From assembly GCA_016717285.1 (NCBI GenBank), contig JADKFU010000005.1, positions 2,278,501-2,342,500 on the forward strand: a DNA stretch of 64,000 nucleotides, written 5' to 3'. Below are positions 54,832-63,501 of this stretch, piece by piece (position 1 is the stretch's first letter; each line of letters begins with the position of its first letter). The stretch is from Chitinophagaceae bacterium (lineage in GTDB: Bacteria > Bacteroidota > Bacteroidia > Chitinophagales > UBA10324). The notes beneath the pieces are model-generated. The model saw nothing but the letters and a program-made list of their open reading frames with translations, had not been told where the DNA came from and did no database searches. The translations under genes and the position numbers were made by a program.

Positions 54832-56931
54832 TTATTTTACATGATTGATTTTCATGGTCGCTGTTACTATTCCATTGTAAGCTACTGTTGCAATGTAAAC
54901 ACCTGTTGCAAGATTTGCAGGAGCATTCCAACTCACTACATAACTACCAACTTTCTTCGGTTGATCCTCTACGGTTGCAATGAATTTACCGGTAAGATCA
55001 ACGACGCGGATCGTAACTCTTGAATCTGCAGTCAGATGATATTTGAAGTTGGTTACATCTGTAAACGGATTCGGATAATTCTGCACCGCTACTATTTCAG
55101 GTGCTCCGATATCCAAACCTCCTGCTCTCATGCCCGACATGTAAATGCCTGCCGGTCCGCTGCATTTGCCATAACCACTCCAGGGCACTTGCACATAAGG
55201 AAATGCTGCACGGAAAGCAGTATCATTTGCTTCAATACCGGTGGTATAACCAAGCACATCCAACAGATCAGTTGTAACCGGACTTTGTCCGATGCCAATG
55301 GTATGATCATCGTACCACAACCCGATCGCTGCAAGTGCAACACCACCCACCGCTTGTAATTCAATGCGTGTTACATCATCTTCCAGTCTTCTTCCATTCG
55401 GAAATCCATCCATGTTTGGAATAAACTGCAATGCAGTAGTTGTATTGTAAGCCGGATCAGTTAAGCCAAGCACTGCTGCCTGAATCAAACCTTCTGAGCT
55501 GAATTTAGGATCATTGCGAGGTGTTGGCGGAACGGCCATGTTCAGACGAAGCATATCACCAAACGTTGGCAGAAAATTATTCACGAAAGGTTTTCCGGGA
55601 GCAAGTGGATTACCATCCGGTTTTCCAACCGCAAGCTGATAAGGTGCAAGATTCGGAACACCTGTGTAAAATATCGGCAACAGATCAACTGATCTTGGCT
55701 GGCTTTTGCGAAGCAGGTAACCGCCAAAAATATTCGGGTCAAGCGCTGTTCCAATGGTCGCTGGATTTCCATAAATCGCAAACAGACCATCAGCACCATT
55801 GGTAAAGTCAACATTACCCAATACTGTTTGTGATGCCTTTTGTATGCGCAATGGAGCTAATCCCGGAACCGCGCCACCAAAAAGGTCATCATCCATGTAA
55901 AGACCTAATTCAGGATTACAGAAATAGGGTTCGAATGATGCATCATTGTATGGTGTAGTTGAATTCCAATAATCCTTATCACCAATCGGAATCACTGCTT
56001 CATTGGTAAGCGGCATTCCCAAACGGGACACCTGCACCAACGGTGATTGACCTGATACCACCACTGTGGTGCCATTTGATTTCAGCGTAGTCACTTTTTT
56101 ACGACTGGCTGACGCCCACACACCAATTACATAATCTCCATCCAGGATATTCGCTGCCTGCTGAACATTCTTACCATCTTTTTGCAAAGTTGCAATCGGA
56201 ATTTTCATCGCGATCACATGCACATTGTGACAAGCTACTGCATCCACAGGAGCATTAACTCCTGTTCCACCAGCGCGTGTCTGACCAAGATCAAACACAC
56301 CACCAAGATCAACAAAGAAAGGATCATCGGCAGGACCGCAGTAAACAATTTCACCACCCGGACCTGAAGCTTGTGTAACAGCAGAAGTATACAATGCTTC
56401 ATAGGTGCTTCCTAAACCAAGAGTAGGATCTTCAATAGAACGCGGGCCAATATTCGGAGGTGGTACAACGCCGTTGGATACTATTCCTTTGGAAATACCA
56501 TTCTCCGTTTTCCAGCATGAATACGTGGTCTTCAGGTTTTGTGCACCCAAACGGATGTTAAAGAACGTTGAAGGATCTTCATTCTCCTTCCTGAAACGGA
56601 ATTGGTACTTGATATCATCACCTGCAGTAGCTGCATCATTCTTGATGTGAATTTCATACGAAACATCTGTTCCGAATGAATAGTAATTAGGACCGCCCTG
56701 TGGTAATTCAAGAGGAACATATCCTGCGATGATCGTGATGTAATTCGGATCATCAGGACTTCTGAATGCATACAGGTCAGTATTATCTGCCAATGGATCA
56801 TTGGCAATCATGGGTGCTTCGCGGTGGCTGGATGCTTCAAGGTCTGTATGCTTCGAAGAGAAATACAGTAAAGCCCCAATGACACCTGCCACAAGCACCA
56901 CTTTCGCTGAAATTTTTATAATTGATTTCAT
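54832..56931 (-). CDS. DUF4331 protein with T9SS sorting domain
   Basis: 699 residues. N-terminal hydrophobic segment (VVLVAGVIGALLYF), then the DUF4331 hallmark ASSHREAPMIANDPLADNTDLYAF, strongly conserved along about 590 residues with its upstream neighbour (VQVSRLGMPLTNEAVIPIG, FLPTFGDMLRLNMAVPPTPR, MDGFPNGRRLEDDVTRIELQ). A type A T9SS sorting domain follows (VQNYPNPFTDVTNFKY). DUF4331 has no proven function. 33 bases after the paralogue, so co-transcribed. Confidence 0.93.
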   Translation of the reverse strand: MKSIIKISAKVVLVAGVIGALLYFSSKHTDLEASSHREAPMIANDPLADNTDLYAFRSPDDPNYITIIAGYVPLELPQGGPNYYSFGTDVSYEIHIKNDAATAGDDIKYQFRFRKENEDPSTFFNIRLGAQNLKTTYSCWKTENGISKGIVSNGVVPPPNIGPRSIEDPTLGLGSTYEALYTSAVTQASGPGGEIVYCGPADDPFFVDLGGVFDLGQTRAGGTGVNAPVDAVACHNVHVIAMKIPIATLQKDGKNVQQAANILDGDYVIGVWASASRKKVTTLKSNGTTVVVSGQSPLVQVSRLGMPLTNEAVIPIGDKDYWNSTTPYNDASFEPYFCNPELGLYMDDDLFGGAVPGLAPLRIQKASQTVLGNVDFTNGADGLFAIYGNPATIGTALDPNIFGGYLLRKSQPRSVDLLPIFYTGVPNLAPYQLAVGKPDGNPLAPGKPFVNNFLPTFGDMLRLNMAVPPTPRNDPKFSSEGLIQAAVLGLTDPAYNTTTALQFIPNMDGFPNGRRLEDDVTRIELQAVGGVALAAIGLWYDDHTIGIGQSPVTTDLLDVLGYTTGIEANDTAFRAAFPYVQVPWSGYGKCSGPAGIYMSGMRAGGLDIGAPEIVAVQNYPNPFTDVTNFKYHLTADSRVTIRVVDLTGKFIATVEDQPKKVGSYVVSWNAPANLATGVYIATVAYNGIVTATMKINHVK

Positions 56932-56964
56932 GTGTTATTATTTAGTTGTGGTTGACAAAAGTGA

Positions 56965-58737
56965 TTAGTAGGTGTAGTTATAATGGTAGTCGTATCCGCT
57001 CCAGGGACTGGCAGCGAACGGGAAGGATGTTTTGAAAGGCGCATCATTGGATTCAACACCTGTAGAGTAAGTGAGCACATCCAATAAATCCTGCGTTACA
57101 GGGCTCTGACCGATACCAATTGTGTGGTCATCGTACCAGAGTCCGATAGCAGCAAGTGCAACACCACCCACAGCTTGTAATTCAATACGTGTAACATCAT
57201 CTTCCAAACGTCTTCCATTCGGGAATCCATCCATGTTAGGAATGAATTGCAGATCCGTTGTTCCATTGTAAGCAGGGTCAGTCAAGCCAAGCACTGCTGC
57301 CTGAATCAACCCTTCAGAACTGAACTTCGGATCATCCCGTGGGGTAACAGGCACTGCCATATTCAACCGAAGCATGTCGCCGAATGTTGGAAGAAAATTA
57401 TTTACGAATGGTTTACCAGCGGCTAAAGGATTGCCATCAGGTTTGCCAACTGCTAATTGATAAGGTGCAAGATTCGGAACACCTGTATAAAAGATCGGGA
57501 GAATATCTACTGAACGTGGTTCATTATCGCGCAATAAATAGCCGCCGAAAATGGCAGGATCCAAAGCGGTTCCGGTAGTAGCGGCATTTCCATAAAGCAC
57601 AAACAATCCATCATTGCCGTTTCCAAAGTTCACATTGCCTAACACAGTTTGTGAAGCTTTTTGAATCCGGAGTTGTGACAATGCAGGCACGGCTGTTCCG
57701 AACAAAGCATCATCCATGTAAAGAGCCAATTCAGGATTGGTAAAGTATTGTTCAAACTGTGCATCATTGTAAGGTGTCGTCCAGTTCCACAAATCTTTTT
57801 TACCTATCGGGATAATGGCTTCATTGGTCAATGGCATGCCCAATCTGGAAACCTGTACATATTTTCCTGTACTTACTGCACCGCCGGTACCATCAAGTGT
57901 TTTCACTTTTTTGCGGCTCGCTGAAGCCCATACACCAATCACGAAATCACCGTCAAGAATGTTGGCAGCTTGTTGAACGCTTTTGCCATCTTTCTGTAGT
58001 TTGTTAATTGGAATGCTCATGGCAATCACATGCACATTACGGCCTGCAATACCATCACGGGGAGCATCAGCTCCGGTTCCGCCATTGCGTGTCTGGCCGA
58101 GATCAAAAATGCCTCCGAGGTCAACGAAGAATGGATCGTCAGCAGGTCCGCAATAAATAGTTGAACCATCATCCGCCGTAGTGATCGCATCACTGATCAG
58201 TTGATCGTAGTTGGTGCCCAAACCCACAACAGGATCTTCAATGGAACGAGGTCCAATGTTGTTGGGTGGTACCGGACCTTCGGCAATCTTTTCAAATGGA
58301 CTGCCATCAACACTCTTCAGGCATTTGTAGGTAGTCTTAATGTTTTGTAATCCGAGACGAATGTTGAAGAATGTAGTAGGATCTTCATTTGTCGCAGAAA
58401 ATTTGAAACGGTAGGTGATATCATCACCTGCTGTGGACGCATCATTTTTGATATGGATTTCATAATTGATATCCTGACCAAAAGTGCTGTAATTCGGACC
58501 ACCCATAGGCAACTCCAGGGGAATGTAGTTGGCCATGATGATGATACGATCAGGATCTTCCGGCGAGCGGAAGCAATAGAGATCCGTGTTGTCTGCTAAC
58601 GGATCATCTGAAATCAGTGGTGCTTCGCGATGACTGGAAGCTACCAACAAGTCGCGATTGCTACCAACGTAGAGGAGGCCTCCTACTACCAGTGACAACA
58701 AAGCAACCTTGAATAGGGTGTTAAGCTTTTGTTTCAT
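56965..58737 (-). CDS. DUF4331 protein without sorting domain
   Basis: 590 residues, a close paralogue of the downstream gene over the full DUF4331 region (ASSHREAPLISDDPLADNTDLYCF, VSRLGMPLTNEAIIPIGKK, FLPTFGDMLRLNMAVP), but ending at SPWSGYDYHYNYTY, just where the neighbour continues into its T9SS tail. The N-terminal hydrophobic segment (LLSLVVGGLLYVGS) could be a signal or anchor. The pair thus gives one anchored or periplasmic and one T9SS-exported form. First gene of the operon. Confidence 0.93.
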   Translation of the reverse strand: MKQKLNTLFKVALLSLVVGGLLYVGSNRDLLVASSHREAPLISDDPLADNTDLYCFRSPEDPDRIIIMANYIPLELPMGGPNYSTFGQDINYEIHIKNDASTAGDDITYRFKFSATNEDPTTFFNIRLGLQNIKTTYKCLKSVDGSPFEKIAEGPVPPNNIGPRSIEDPVVGLGTNYDQLISDAITTADDGSTIYCGPADDPFFVDLGGIFDLGQTRNGGTGADAPRDGIAGRNVHVIAMSIPINKLQKDGKSVQQAANILDGDFVIGVWASASRKKVKTLDGTGGAVSTGKYVQVSRLGMPLTNEAIIPIGKKDLWNWTTPYNDAQFEQYFTNPELALYMDDALFGTAVPALSQLRIQKASQTVLGNVNFGNGNDGLFVLYGNAATTGTALDPAIFGGYLLRDNEPRSVDILPIFYTGVPNLAPYQLAVGKPDGNPLAAGKPFVNNFLPTFGDMLRLNMAVPVTPRDDPKFSSEGLIQAAVLGLTDPAYNGTTDLQFIPNMDGFPNGRRLEDDVTRIELQAVGGVALAAIGLWYDDHTIGIGQSPVTQDLLDVLTYSTGVESNDAPFKTSFPFAASPWSGYDYHYNYTY

Positions 58738-59022
58738 AAAGAGTTTTTTAGGTGAAGTAAATCAGGGTAATTACGAAGCCGCTCAACCGATGGATTTTTA
58801 TAATGAAAGAAAGATTGTGAATGCTGTAACATTGAGGGAATGTTTACCGACTAAGAATTGATGTGACGATGAAACAATGTGCAAAGTCCAATGACTAATG
58901 ACTAATGACTACTGACTTAAGACGAAAAGGCTTAAGGCTTAAGACTGAGTGATTAAAGAATAAAGATTAAGCACTATCGAACCAGTCCATCCGTTTTCTC
59001 AGATTAATTGTAATTTGTTCCC
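58738..59022. other. Divergent spacer with stop-rich tail, copy 4
   Basis: No gene. Contains the AATGACTAATGACTAATGAC vocabulary (58888-58915) seen at 1947, 16290 and 21458, here upstream of genes on both sides, not at a gene end. Confidence 0.5.
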
Positions 59023-59925
59023 ATGCGATTTTCACTGCTGTTGTTTTTCACGCTACTGTTGCTCTCTGCATGTTGGCTGGGCTGCACGAAGGATGCTGTG
59101 GAAACAATTCACATGGATACCACCATCACAAATAATGATCCTCCACCCTACTTTGGAGTATCAGAAGTCCAGATCAATAATTATATCAACAGAATGTATA
59201 TTGATTTGATTGGAAGAGCTCCCTCTCAGGATGAAATCTTAACTGCACACGATTACCTGATAAGTCATGATTTAAGCGCAGCGGCAAAGGATACGCTTAT
59301 ACAACAATTAATAAGTACAAGAAGCTATTTCAATGTATTGTTCAGTCTTACCAGCGCAGACTTCATCAATGGAAGCGACAGTGCGCTGATTGCTTACCAG
59401 ATAGCTGTAATCAAACTCATTTATCACTACGATTCACTGGCCGGCAACACTGCGATTTTAATTTTCTACCAATATGAACTCTACAGATTGCAAAAGCTGC
59501 AGGATGTTACCGATGCTTTTATGAATGGAAGCATTTCAGTTAATGAATATTTCGCCGCATTCCTCGACAATTACTTTTATGATCAGTTAAATATGGGTAC
59601 AGAAAATTTTGTTAAAGCTGCCTTCGGCGATTTGTTACTACGCAGTCCTACTCAATCAGAATTATTCAATGGAGTTACCATGGTTGATAATAATCCTGCC
59701 TTTTTGTTTCAGACCGACGGTGACAGTAAAGGAGACTTTGTTACCATTGTTACCACGAATGATGAATTCTATGAAGGACTTGTGATCAAAGCATACAATC
59801 AATTGCTGTTGCGTGATGCCACCTCACAGGAACTCACCGCAGGAACCATTGCCATGCAGGTGAGTAAAGATTATCCTGCTTTTCAAAAAGAGTTAATGAA
59901 GACGGCAGAATACGCTGGATTTTAA
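59023..59925 (+). CDS. Lipoprotein with DUF1549/DUF4214-like helical repeats
   Basis: 300 residues. Lipoprotein-type signal (LLLLSACWLGC; Cys16 or Cys20). The mature part has three related helical units: INNYINRMYIDLIGRAPSQDEI, then VKAAFGDLLLRSPTQSEL and VIKAYNQLLLRDATSQEL. The Y-x5-LGR-x-P pattern recalls DUF1549 of planctomycete proteins and the extracellular DUF4214. Exposed at the envelope. First gene of a plus-strand cluster leading to a Tat-exported DUF1501-like enzyme, so the two may act together; this is inferred from position only. Confidence 0.82.
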   Translation: MRFSLLLFFTLLLLSACWLGCTKDAVETIHMDTTITNNDPPPYFGVSEVQINNYINRMYIDLIGRAPSQDEILTAHDYLISHDLSAAAKDTLIQQLISTRSYFNVLFSLTSADFINGSDSALIAYQIAVIKLIYHYDSLAGNTAILIFYQYELYRLQKLQDVTDAFMNGSISVNEYFAAFLDNYFYDQLNMGTENFVKAAFGDLLLRSPTQSELFNGVTMVDNNPAFLFQTDGDSKGDFVTIVTTNDEFYEGLVIKAYNQLLLRDATSQELTAGTIAMQVSKDYPAFQKELMKTAEYAGF

Positions 59926-60025
59926 TCAGTTTCTAATTTAAGTTTCTGTTTTCAAATGTTAGTTTACTTTTTCAATTATGAATTGATGAAACAATTAGTA
60001 CTCAGAGTTCCCGCTACGAAGGAGC

Positions 60026-60051
60026 GCACCCTGAGCGGAGCCGAAGGGTGC
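60026..60051. repeat. REP-like palindrome (CCCTGAGCG...CGAAGGG family)
   Basis: GCACCCTGAGCGGAGCCGAA followed by GGGTGC: 7-base outer arms GCACCCT / AGGGTGC. The same family occurs at 44854 and, degenerate, in the tandem units at 6246-6434. Confidence 0.75.
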
Positions 60052-60098
60052 ATGAATAGCATAAACTTCAATCTGTTTCAAAACACGTTCTTAGAAAA

Positions 60099-60611
60099 AT
60101 GAAATATTTTAAATCACTGTCAGCTTTACTCCTTTTAAGCATTCTTTTTTCAGGCTGTAAAAAAGATATTTCTCAACAGGTTCTTTATGACAATGTAATT
60201 TATGAAGTGAATCCTGTGAGCGTGTATGCAAACAATGCAGAGAAGGTAAAACAGAAAAGTTCCGAACAATTTATTTCCGTCCTCTATTCCAATCTTACCA
60301 ATAAATCTATTCCCGGAGATGATCTGAACAACCTTGCAGAACTCGCGCTTTCATTTGGCGATAAAGAATTGATGAACCGTGTGCTGCTCGAAAATATGCT
60401 GGGAGAACCTGACATCAAAATTCCCACCAATGAAGAAATGCGAAGCAACATTGAAGCATTTGTAAACGAGACCTATCTCAGGTTCTTTCTTCGCAATCCT
60501 ACGCCCTACGAAAAATATTTCTTTAAAGACCTGATCAATAAAGACGCATCCCTCACCAGTGAAATGGTGTATGTTGCGTTTGCACAATCCAATGAGTACC
60601 TCTTCTATTAA
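60099..60611 (+). CDS. Small lipoprotein with one DUF1549/DUF4214-like unit
   Basis: 170 residues, lipobox LFSGC. After a polar linker, the C-terminal half has one helical unit (AFVNETYLRFFLRNPTPYEK) like those of the gene at 59023. The gene ends 17 bases before the Tat protein gene, so all are probably co-transcribed. A short partner of the preceding lipoprotein; function unknown. Confidence 0.82.
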   Translation: MKYFKSLSALLLLSILFSGCKKDISQQVLYDNVIYEVNPVSVYANNAEKVKQKSSEQFISVLYSNLTNKSIPGDDLNNLAELALSFGDKELMNRVLLENMLGEPDIKIPTNEEMRSNIEAFVNETYLRFFLRNPTPYEKYFFKDLINKDASLTSEMVYVAFAQSNEYLFY

Positions 60612-60628
60612 TCAATGAAAACAAATTC

Positions 60629-61963
60629 ATGAAGAGAAGAACATTTATAAAAAAAGCAGGAATAGCAACCGCAGGCATGTTAGCGGCTCCGTATCTGCTT
60701 CCATCCGGAAGATTATTTGCAGGTACTGGCGACCGGCTTGCAAATCATGTGGTGGTGGTGCTGTTTGCAGGAGGGGTTCGGCATCAGGAATCCATTGATC
60801 AATCTTATTTGTCTGCACAGGGATTTGCCACTACCGGAAATTTATTGCAAAATATGCTGGTTGGAAATGCACCTTCCACCAATCTGGTTTATTCACCCTG
60901 GCAACCGATTCTTTCCAGTCCGCTTGTTAAACAAGGCACCTTGTTTAAAGAAATGCGCTATGCAACAGGTCCCACCGGACACTTTAACGGGCATACTGCT
61001 GCCATCACCGGTAACTATACAGACGTCTCGCTTAACCTGAATTTAAATCCTGATTTTCCAACCGTTTTTGAATACTACCGCAAGCATACTGATCCTGCCA
61101 GAAGCGCCATCAACTCCTGGTGGATGAGTGAAGGTCTCGGTCCTTATCCTGCTTTGAATTACAGCAGAAACGGAATGTATGGTCCGATGTATGGCGCGAA
61201 TTACCTCCGGCCTGCAACCACCTTCGGAAGCTATGGACTCGATTATTTGTCTGATGCAATCACTTTTCAGCCGGACGATGTTGTTAAAATTAATTCCATG
61301 AAAAGTTTCCTGGATAAAAATTTTGATAAAACAGCGGCTGATTATCCAGGCATCATCAATACACCTGAAGATCGTGAAAAAATAAAAAGCTTCATCTATC
61401 AAACACTAAATAAAACTTCAACCAACCAGATTGAATGGCCATTGCCTCCGGGTATCAGCACTGCGGAACTCACCGGCGATTTAGTGAATATGGCTTATGC
61501 ATGGCAGGTGCTGCAGAACTTTGCGCCGGAGTTACTGGTGATCAATAGTTTTGATTTAGACGCCTGTCATTTCAATTTCACTGATTACTTAAGCTATATG
61601 CACAAAGCAGATTATGGGGTGGGCTGGTTGTGGGACAAAATTCAACACGATCCTGTACTCGCCAATGACACCATACTGATTTGCATGCCGGATCATGGAC
61701 GTAATGAATTGCCCAACAGCGTTTATGATGCAAATGGCTTGCGCGCATTCGATCATACCAGTGATGAAAATTCAAGAAGATTGTTTGCATTGATTGTTGG
61801 ACCGGCAGCCAGGGTAAAACAGGATCAGGTGGTTGGTGATTTAATTAATCCTGTCGGTGAAACAATTGATCTTGTTCCCACCGTTGCGCACATCCTCGGA
61901 TTTCATGAATACATTCCCGGAGGATTATTACCGGGCAGAATTTTAGAAGAAGCATTTGTATAA
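60629..61963 (+). CDS. Tat-exported DUF1501-like alkaline-phosphatase-superfamily protein
   Basis: 444 residues. Twin-arginine signal (KRRTFIKKAGIATAGMLAAP) directs folded export. The mature protein resembles DUF1501 and sulfatase-type metalloenzymes: HVVVVLFAGGVRHQESID at the start, GHFNGHTAAITGNY, then late metal-site candidates MPDHGRNELP and FDHTSDENSRR. It lacks the CxPSR/CxxSR formylglycine motif of true sulfatases. In planctomycetes DUF1501 proteins pair with DUF1549/1553 proteins and cytochrome-like domains, matching the neighbours here. Substrate unknown. Confidence 0.85.
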   Translation: MKRRTFIKKAGIATAGMLAAPYLLPSGRLFAGTGDRLANHVVVVLFAGGVRHQESIDQSYLSAQGFATTGNLLQNMLVGNAPSTNLVYSPWQPILSSPLVKQGTLFKEMRYATGPTGHFNGHTAAITGNYTDVSLNLNLNPDFPTVFEYYRKHTDPARSAINSWWMSEGLGPYPALNYSRNGMYGPMYGANYLRPATTFGSYGLDYLSDAITFQPDDVVKINSMKSFLDKNFDKTAADYPGIINTPEDREKIKSFIYQTLNKTSTNQIEWPLPPGISTAELTGDLVNMAYAWQVLQNFAPELLVINSFDLDACHFNFTDYLSYMHKADYGVGWLWDKIQHDPVLANDTILICMPDHGRNELPNSVYDANGLRAFDHTSDENSRRLFALIVGPAARVKQDQVVGDLINPVGETIDLVPTVAHILGFHEYIPGGLLPGRILEEAFV

Positions 61964-61991
61964 CATCCAAATTCAATTGAACAGCAAAATC

Positions 61992-62984
61992 ATGCATACG
62001 CTTAAAAATAGAAAATGGAATGTTCATCAACTAACCGCAAAACGGTATTACTTTTTATTGTACGTCGTGCTTGCGTTATTATTTTTTTCCTGCGAAAAAA
62101 ATATCAGCACTGAAACGCCTGAGCTTCCATTCAATCCGTTTGATACCATCAGTTATAATCAAAGTATTGTTCCGGCAGTTCCTCCTGACTCCGCAACGTT
62201 TGCCGGCATCCATCAATATATTCTTTCAGTGAAATGTGGAGTGAAAGGTTGTCATGACGGATCATTCGAGCCTGACTACCGCACTGTTCAAAGCGCTTAC
62301 AATACATTGGTGCTTGCGCATGTTCTCAAGAATACTGCAGATTCTTTTTATACTTATCGTGTTGTTCCGGGCGACACTGCGCTTTCATGGTTGTGGTATC
62401 GGTTAACTACCAATGATGTAACATTGGGCAGAATGCCGTTGTATGATACGTTATATCCTGCGCAACGTGGAAAAATCAGTCAATGGATTATGGCGGGTGC
62501 TCCAGATCTTTTCGGCAACTCACCGGCAAATCCTACTTATCAGCCTGCTTTCTATGGATTAGTTGCTTATCTGCCTGATCAGAATAATTTTAGAGTGGAT
62601 ACTTTACGCGGAGAAATACTTACCAATCCGTTTATGGTAACGCAAAATACAAATGTGAAAATCTGGATCGGAATCTATGACGATATCACTCCGCCCTTTC
62701 AATTCACTTTTAACAAGGTAAAATTTTCAACTGACGCGTTTAACTGGGACGATGCGATAGAAGTACCATTGCAATCACAATTATTTCCGCACATGGAAAC
62801 GCTGTTTGGTGCAACGCTGCCTTTCTATCTGTACTGCACCATCAATACTTCCGCATTTGAATTAAATGATATTGTTTACTTGCGCGCCTATGTAGAAGAT
62901 GAAGATCATACTTCGCCAACCGAATTACCCGAAAACGGTTCGCAGCTTTACATCCAAACTTATTGTTCCTTTGTCGTTCAATGA
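61992..62984 (+). CDS. Lipoprotein with CX4CH haem-like motif (PSCyt1-like)
   Basis: 330 residues from the ATG at 61992 (an upstream TTG would overlap the previous stop). Lipobox LLFFSC. The motif KCGVKGCHDG (C82, C87, H88) with a later GRMPLYDTLYPAQRGKISQW resembles the planctomycete cytochrome C module, in which a downstream MP supplies the axial Met. The C-x4-CH spacing departs from standard CxxCH, so haem attachment is uncertain. A beta-sandwich C-terminal half follows. Its stop overlaps the next start (ATGA). Confidence 0.82.
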   Translation: MHTLKNRKWNVHQLTAKRYYFLLYVVLALLFFSCEKNISTETPELPFNPFDTISYNQSIVPAVPPDSATFAGIHQYILSVKCGVKGCHDGSFEPDYRTVQSAYNTLVLAHVLKNTADSFYTYRVVPGDTALSWLWYRLTTNDVTLGRMPLYDTLYPAQRGKISQWIMAGAPDLFGNSPANPTYQPAFYGLVAYLPDQNNFRVDTLRGEILTNPFMVTQNTNVKIWIGIYDDITPPFQFTFNKVKFSTDAFNWDDAIEVPLQSQLFPHMETLFGATLPFYLYCTINTSAFELNDIVYLRAYVEDEDHTSPTELPENGSQLYIQTYCSFVVQ

Positions 62985-63454
62985 AATATCTGACTAACAG
63001 CAATTTGAAAAATGGATGCATATTGTTGATGCTGTTGTTTCTTTTCTCTTGTAAGAAAGATGACTCCCCGGCAAATCCTACTATCAGCAAAATTCCTGAA
63101 ATTACATTGCTTTCCGTTTCACCAACTGCTGTACACAACCTTTCGGATTCCCTTTTATTTATCGTGGGTTACGTTGATGGTGATGGAGATCTTGGAGATT
63201 ATGAAGCAGATTCATTATCGCTTTGGATAACTGATAACCGTTTTCCACTCACCGAAAAATTTCACATCATTCCGCTGGCTCCGCAGGGAACTTCCCTTGT
63301 CATTACCGGAGAATTAAAAGTGCTGCTTGAACATATCATGCTGAAGGATCAATCATCCGTTTCTGAAACAGCTACGTTTACGGTTCAATTAAAGGACAGG
63401 GCGGGACATTGGAGTAACACTGTGACATCAGAAACAATAACGATTCTGCAATAA
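62981..63454 (+). CDS. Ig-like lipoprotein
   Basis: 157 residues from the ATG at 62981, which overlaps the upstream TGA. Lipobox FLFSC then KKDDSPANP. One beta-rich domain with VGYVDGDGDLGDYEAD, an acidic loop that could bind calcium. Translationally coupled to the haem-motif lipoprotein, so it is likely a partner in the same complex. No family recognised. Confidence 0.82.
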   Translation: MKYLTNSNLKNGCILLMLLFLFSCKKDDSPANPTISKIPEITLLSVSPTAVHNLSDSLLFIVGYVDGDGDLGDYEADSLSLWITDNRFPLTEKFHIIPLAPQGTSLVITGELKVLLEHIMLKDQSSVSETATFTVQLKDRAGHWSNTVTSETITILQ

Positions 63455-63501
63455 TTAAGGAAGATTTTTTGCTACCCTGATTATGATCACTCACATAAAA
63501 A

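Noticed and set aside
60629..61963. Sulfatase
   Set aside because: No formylglycine motif (CxPSR or SxPSR); it is closer to DUF1501-type members of the superfamily.
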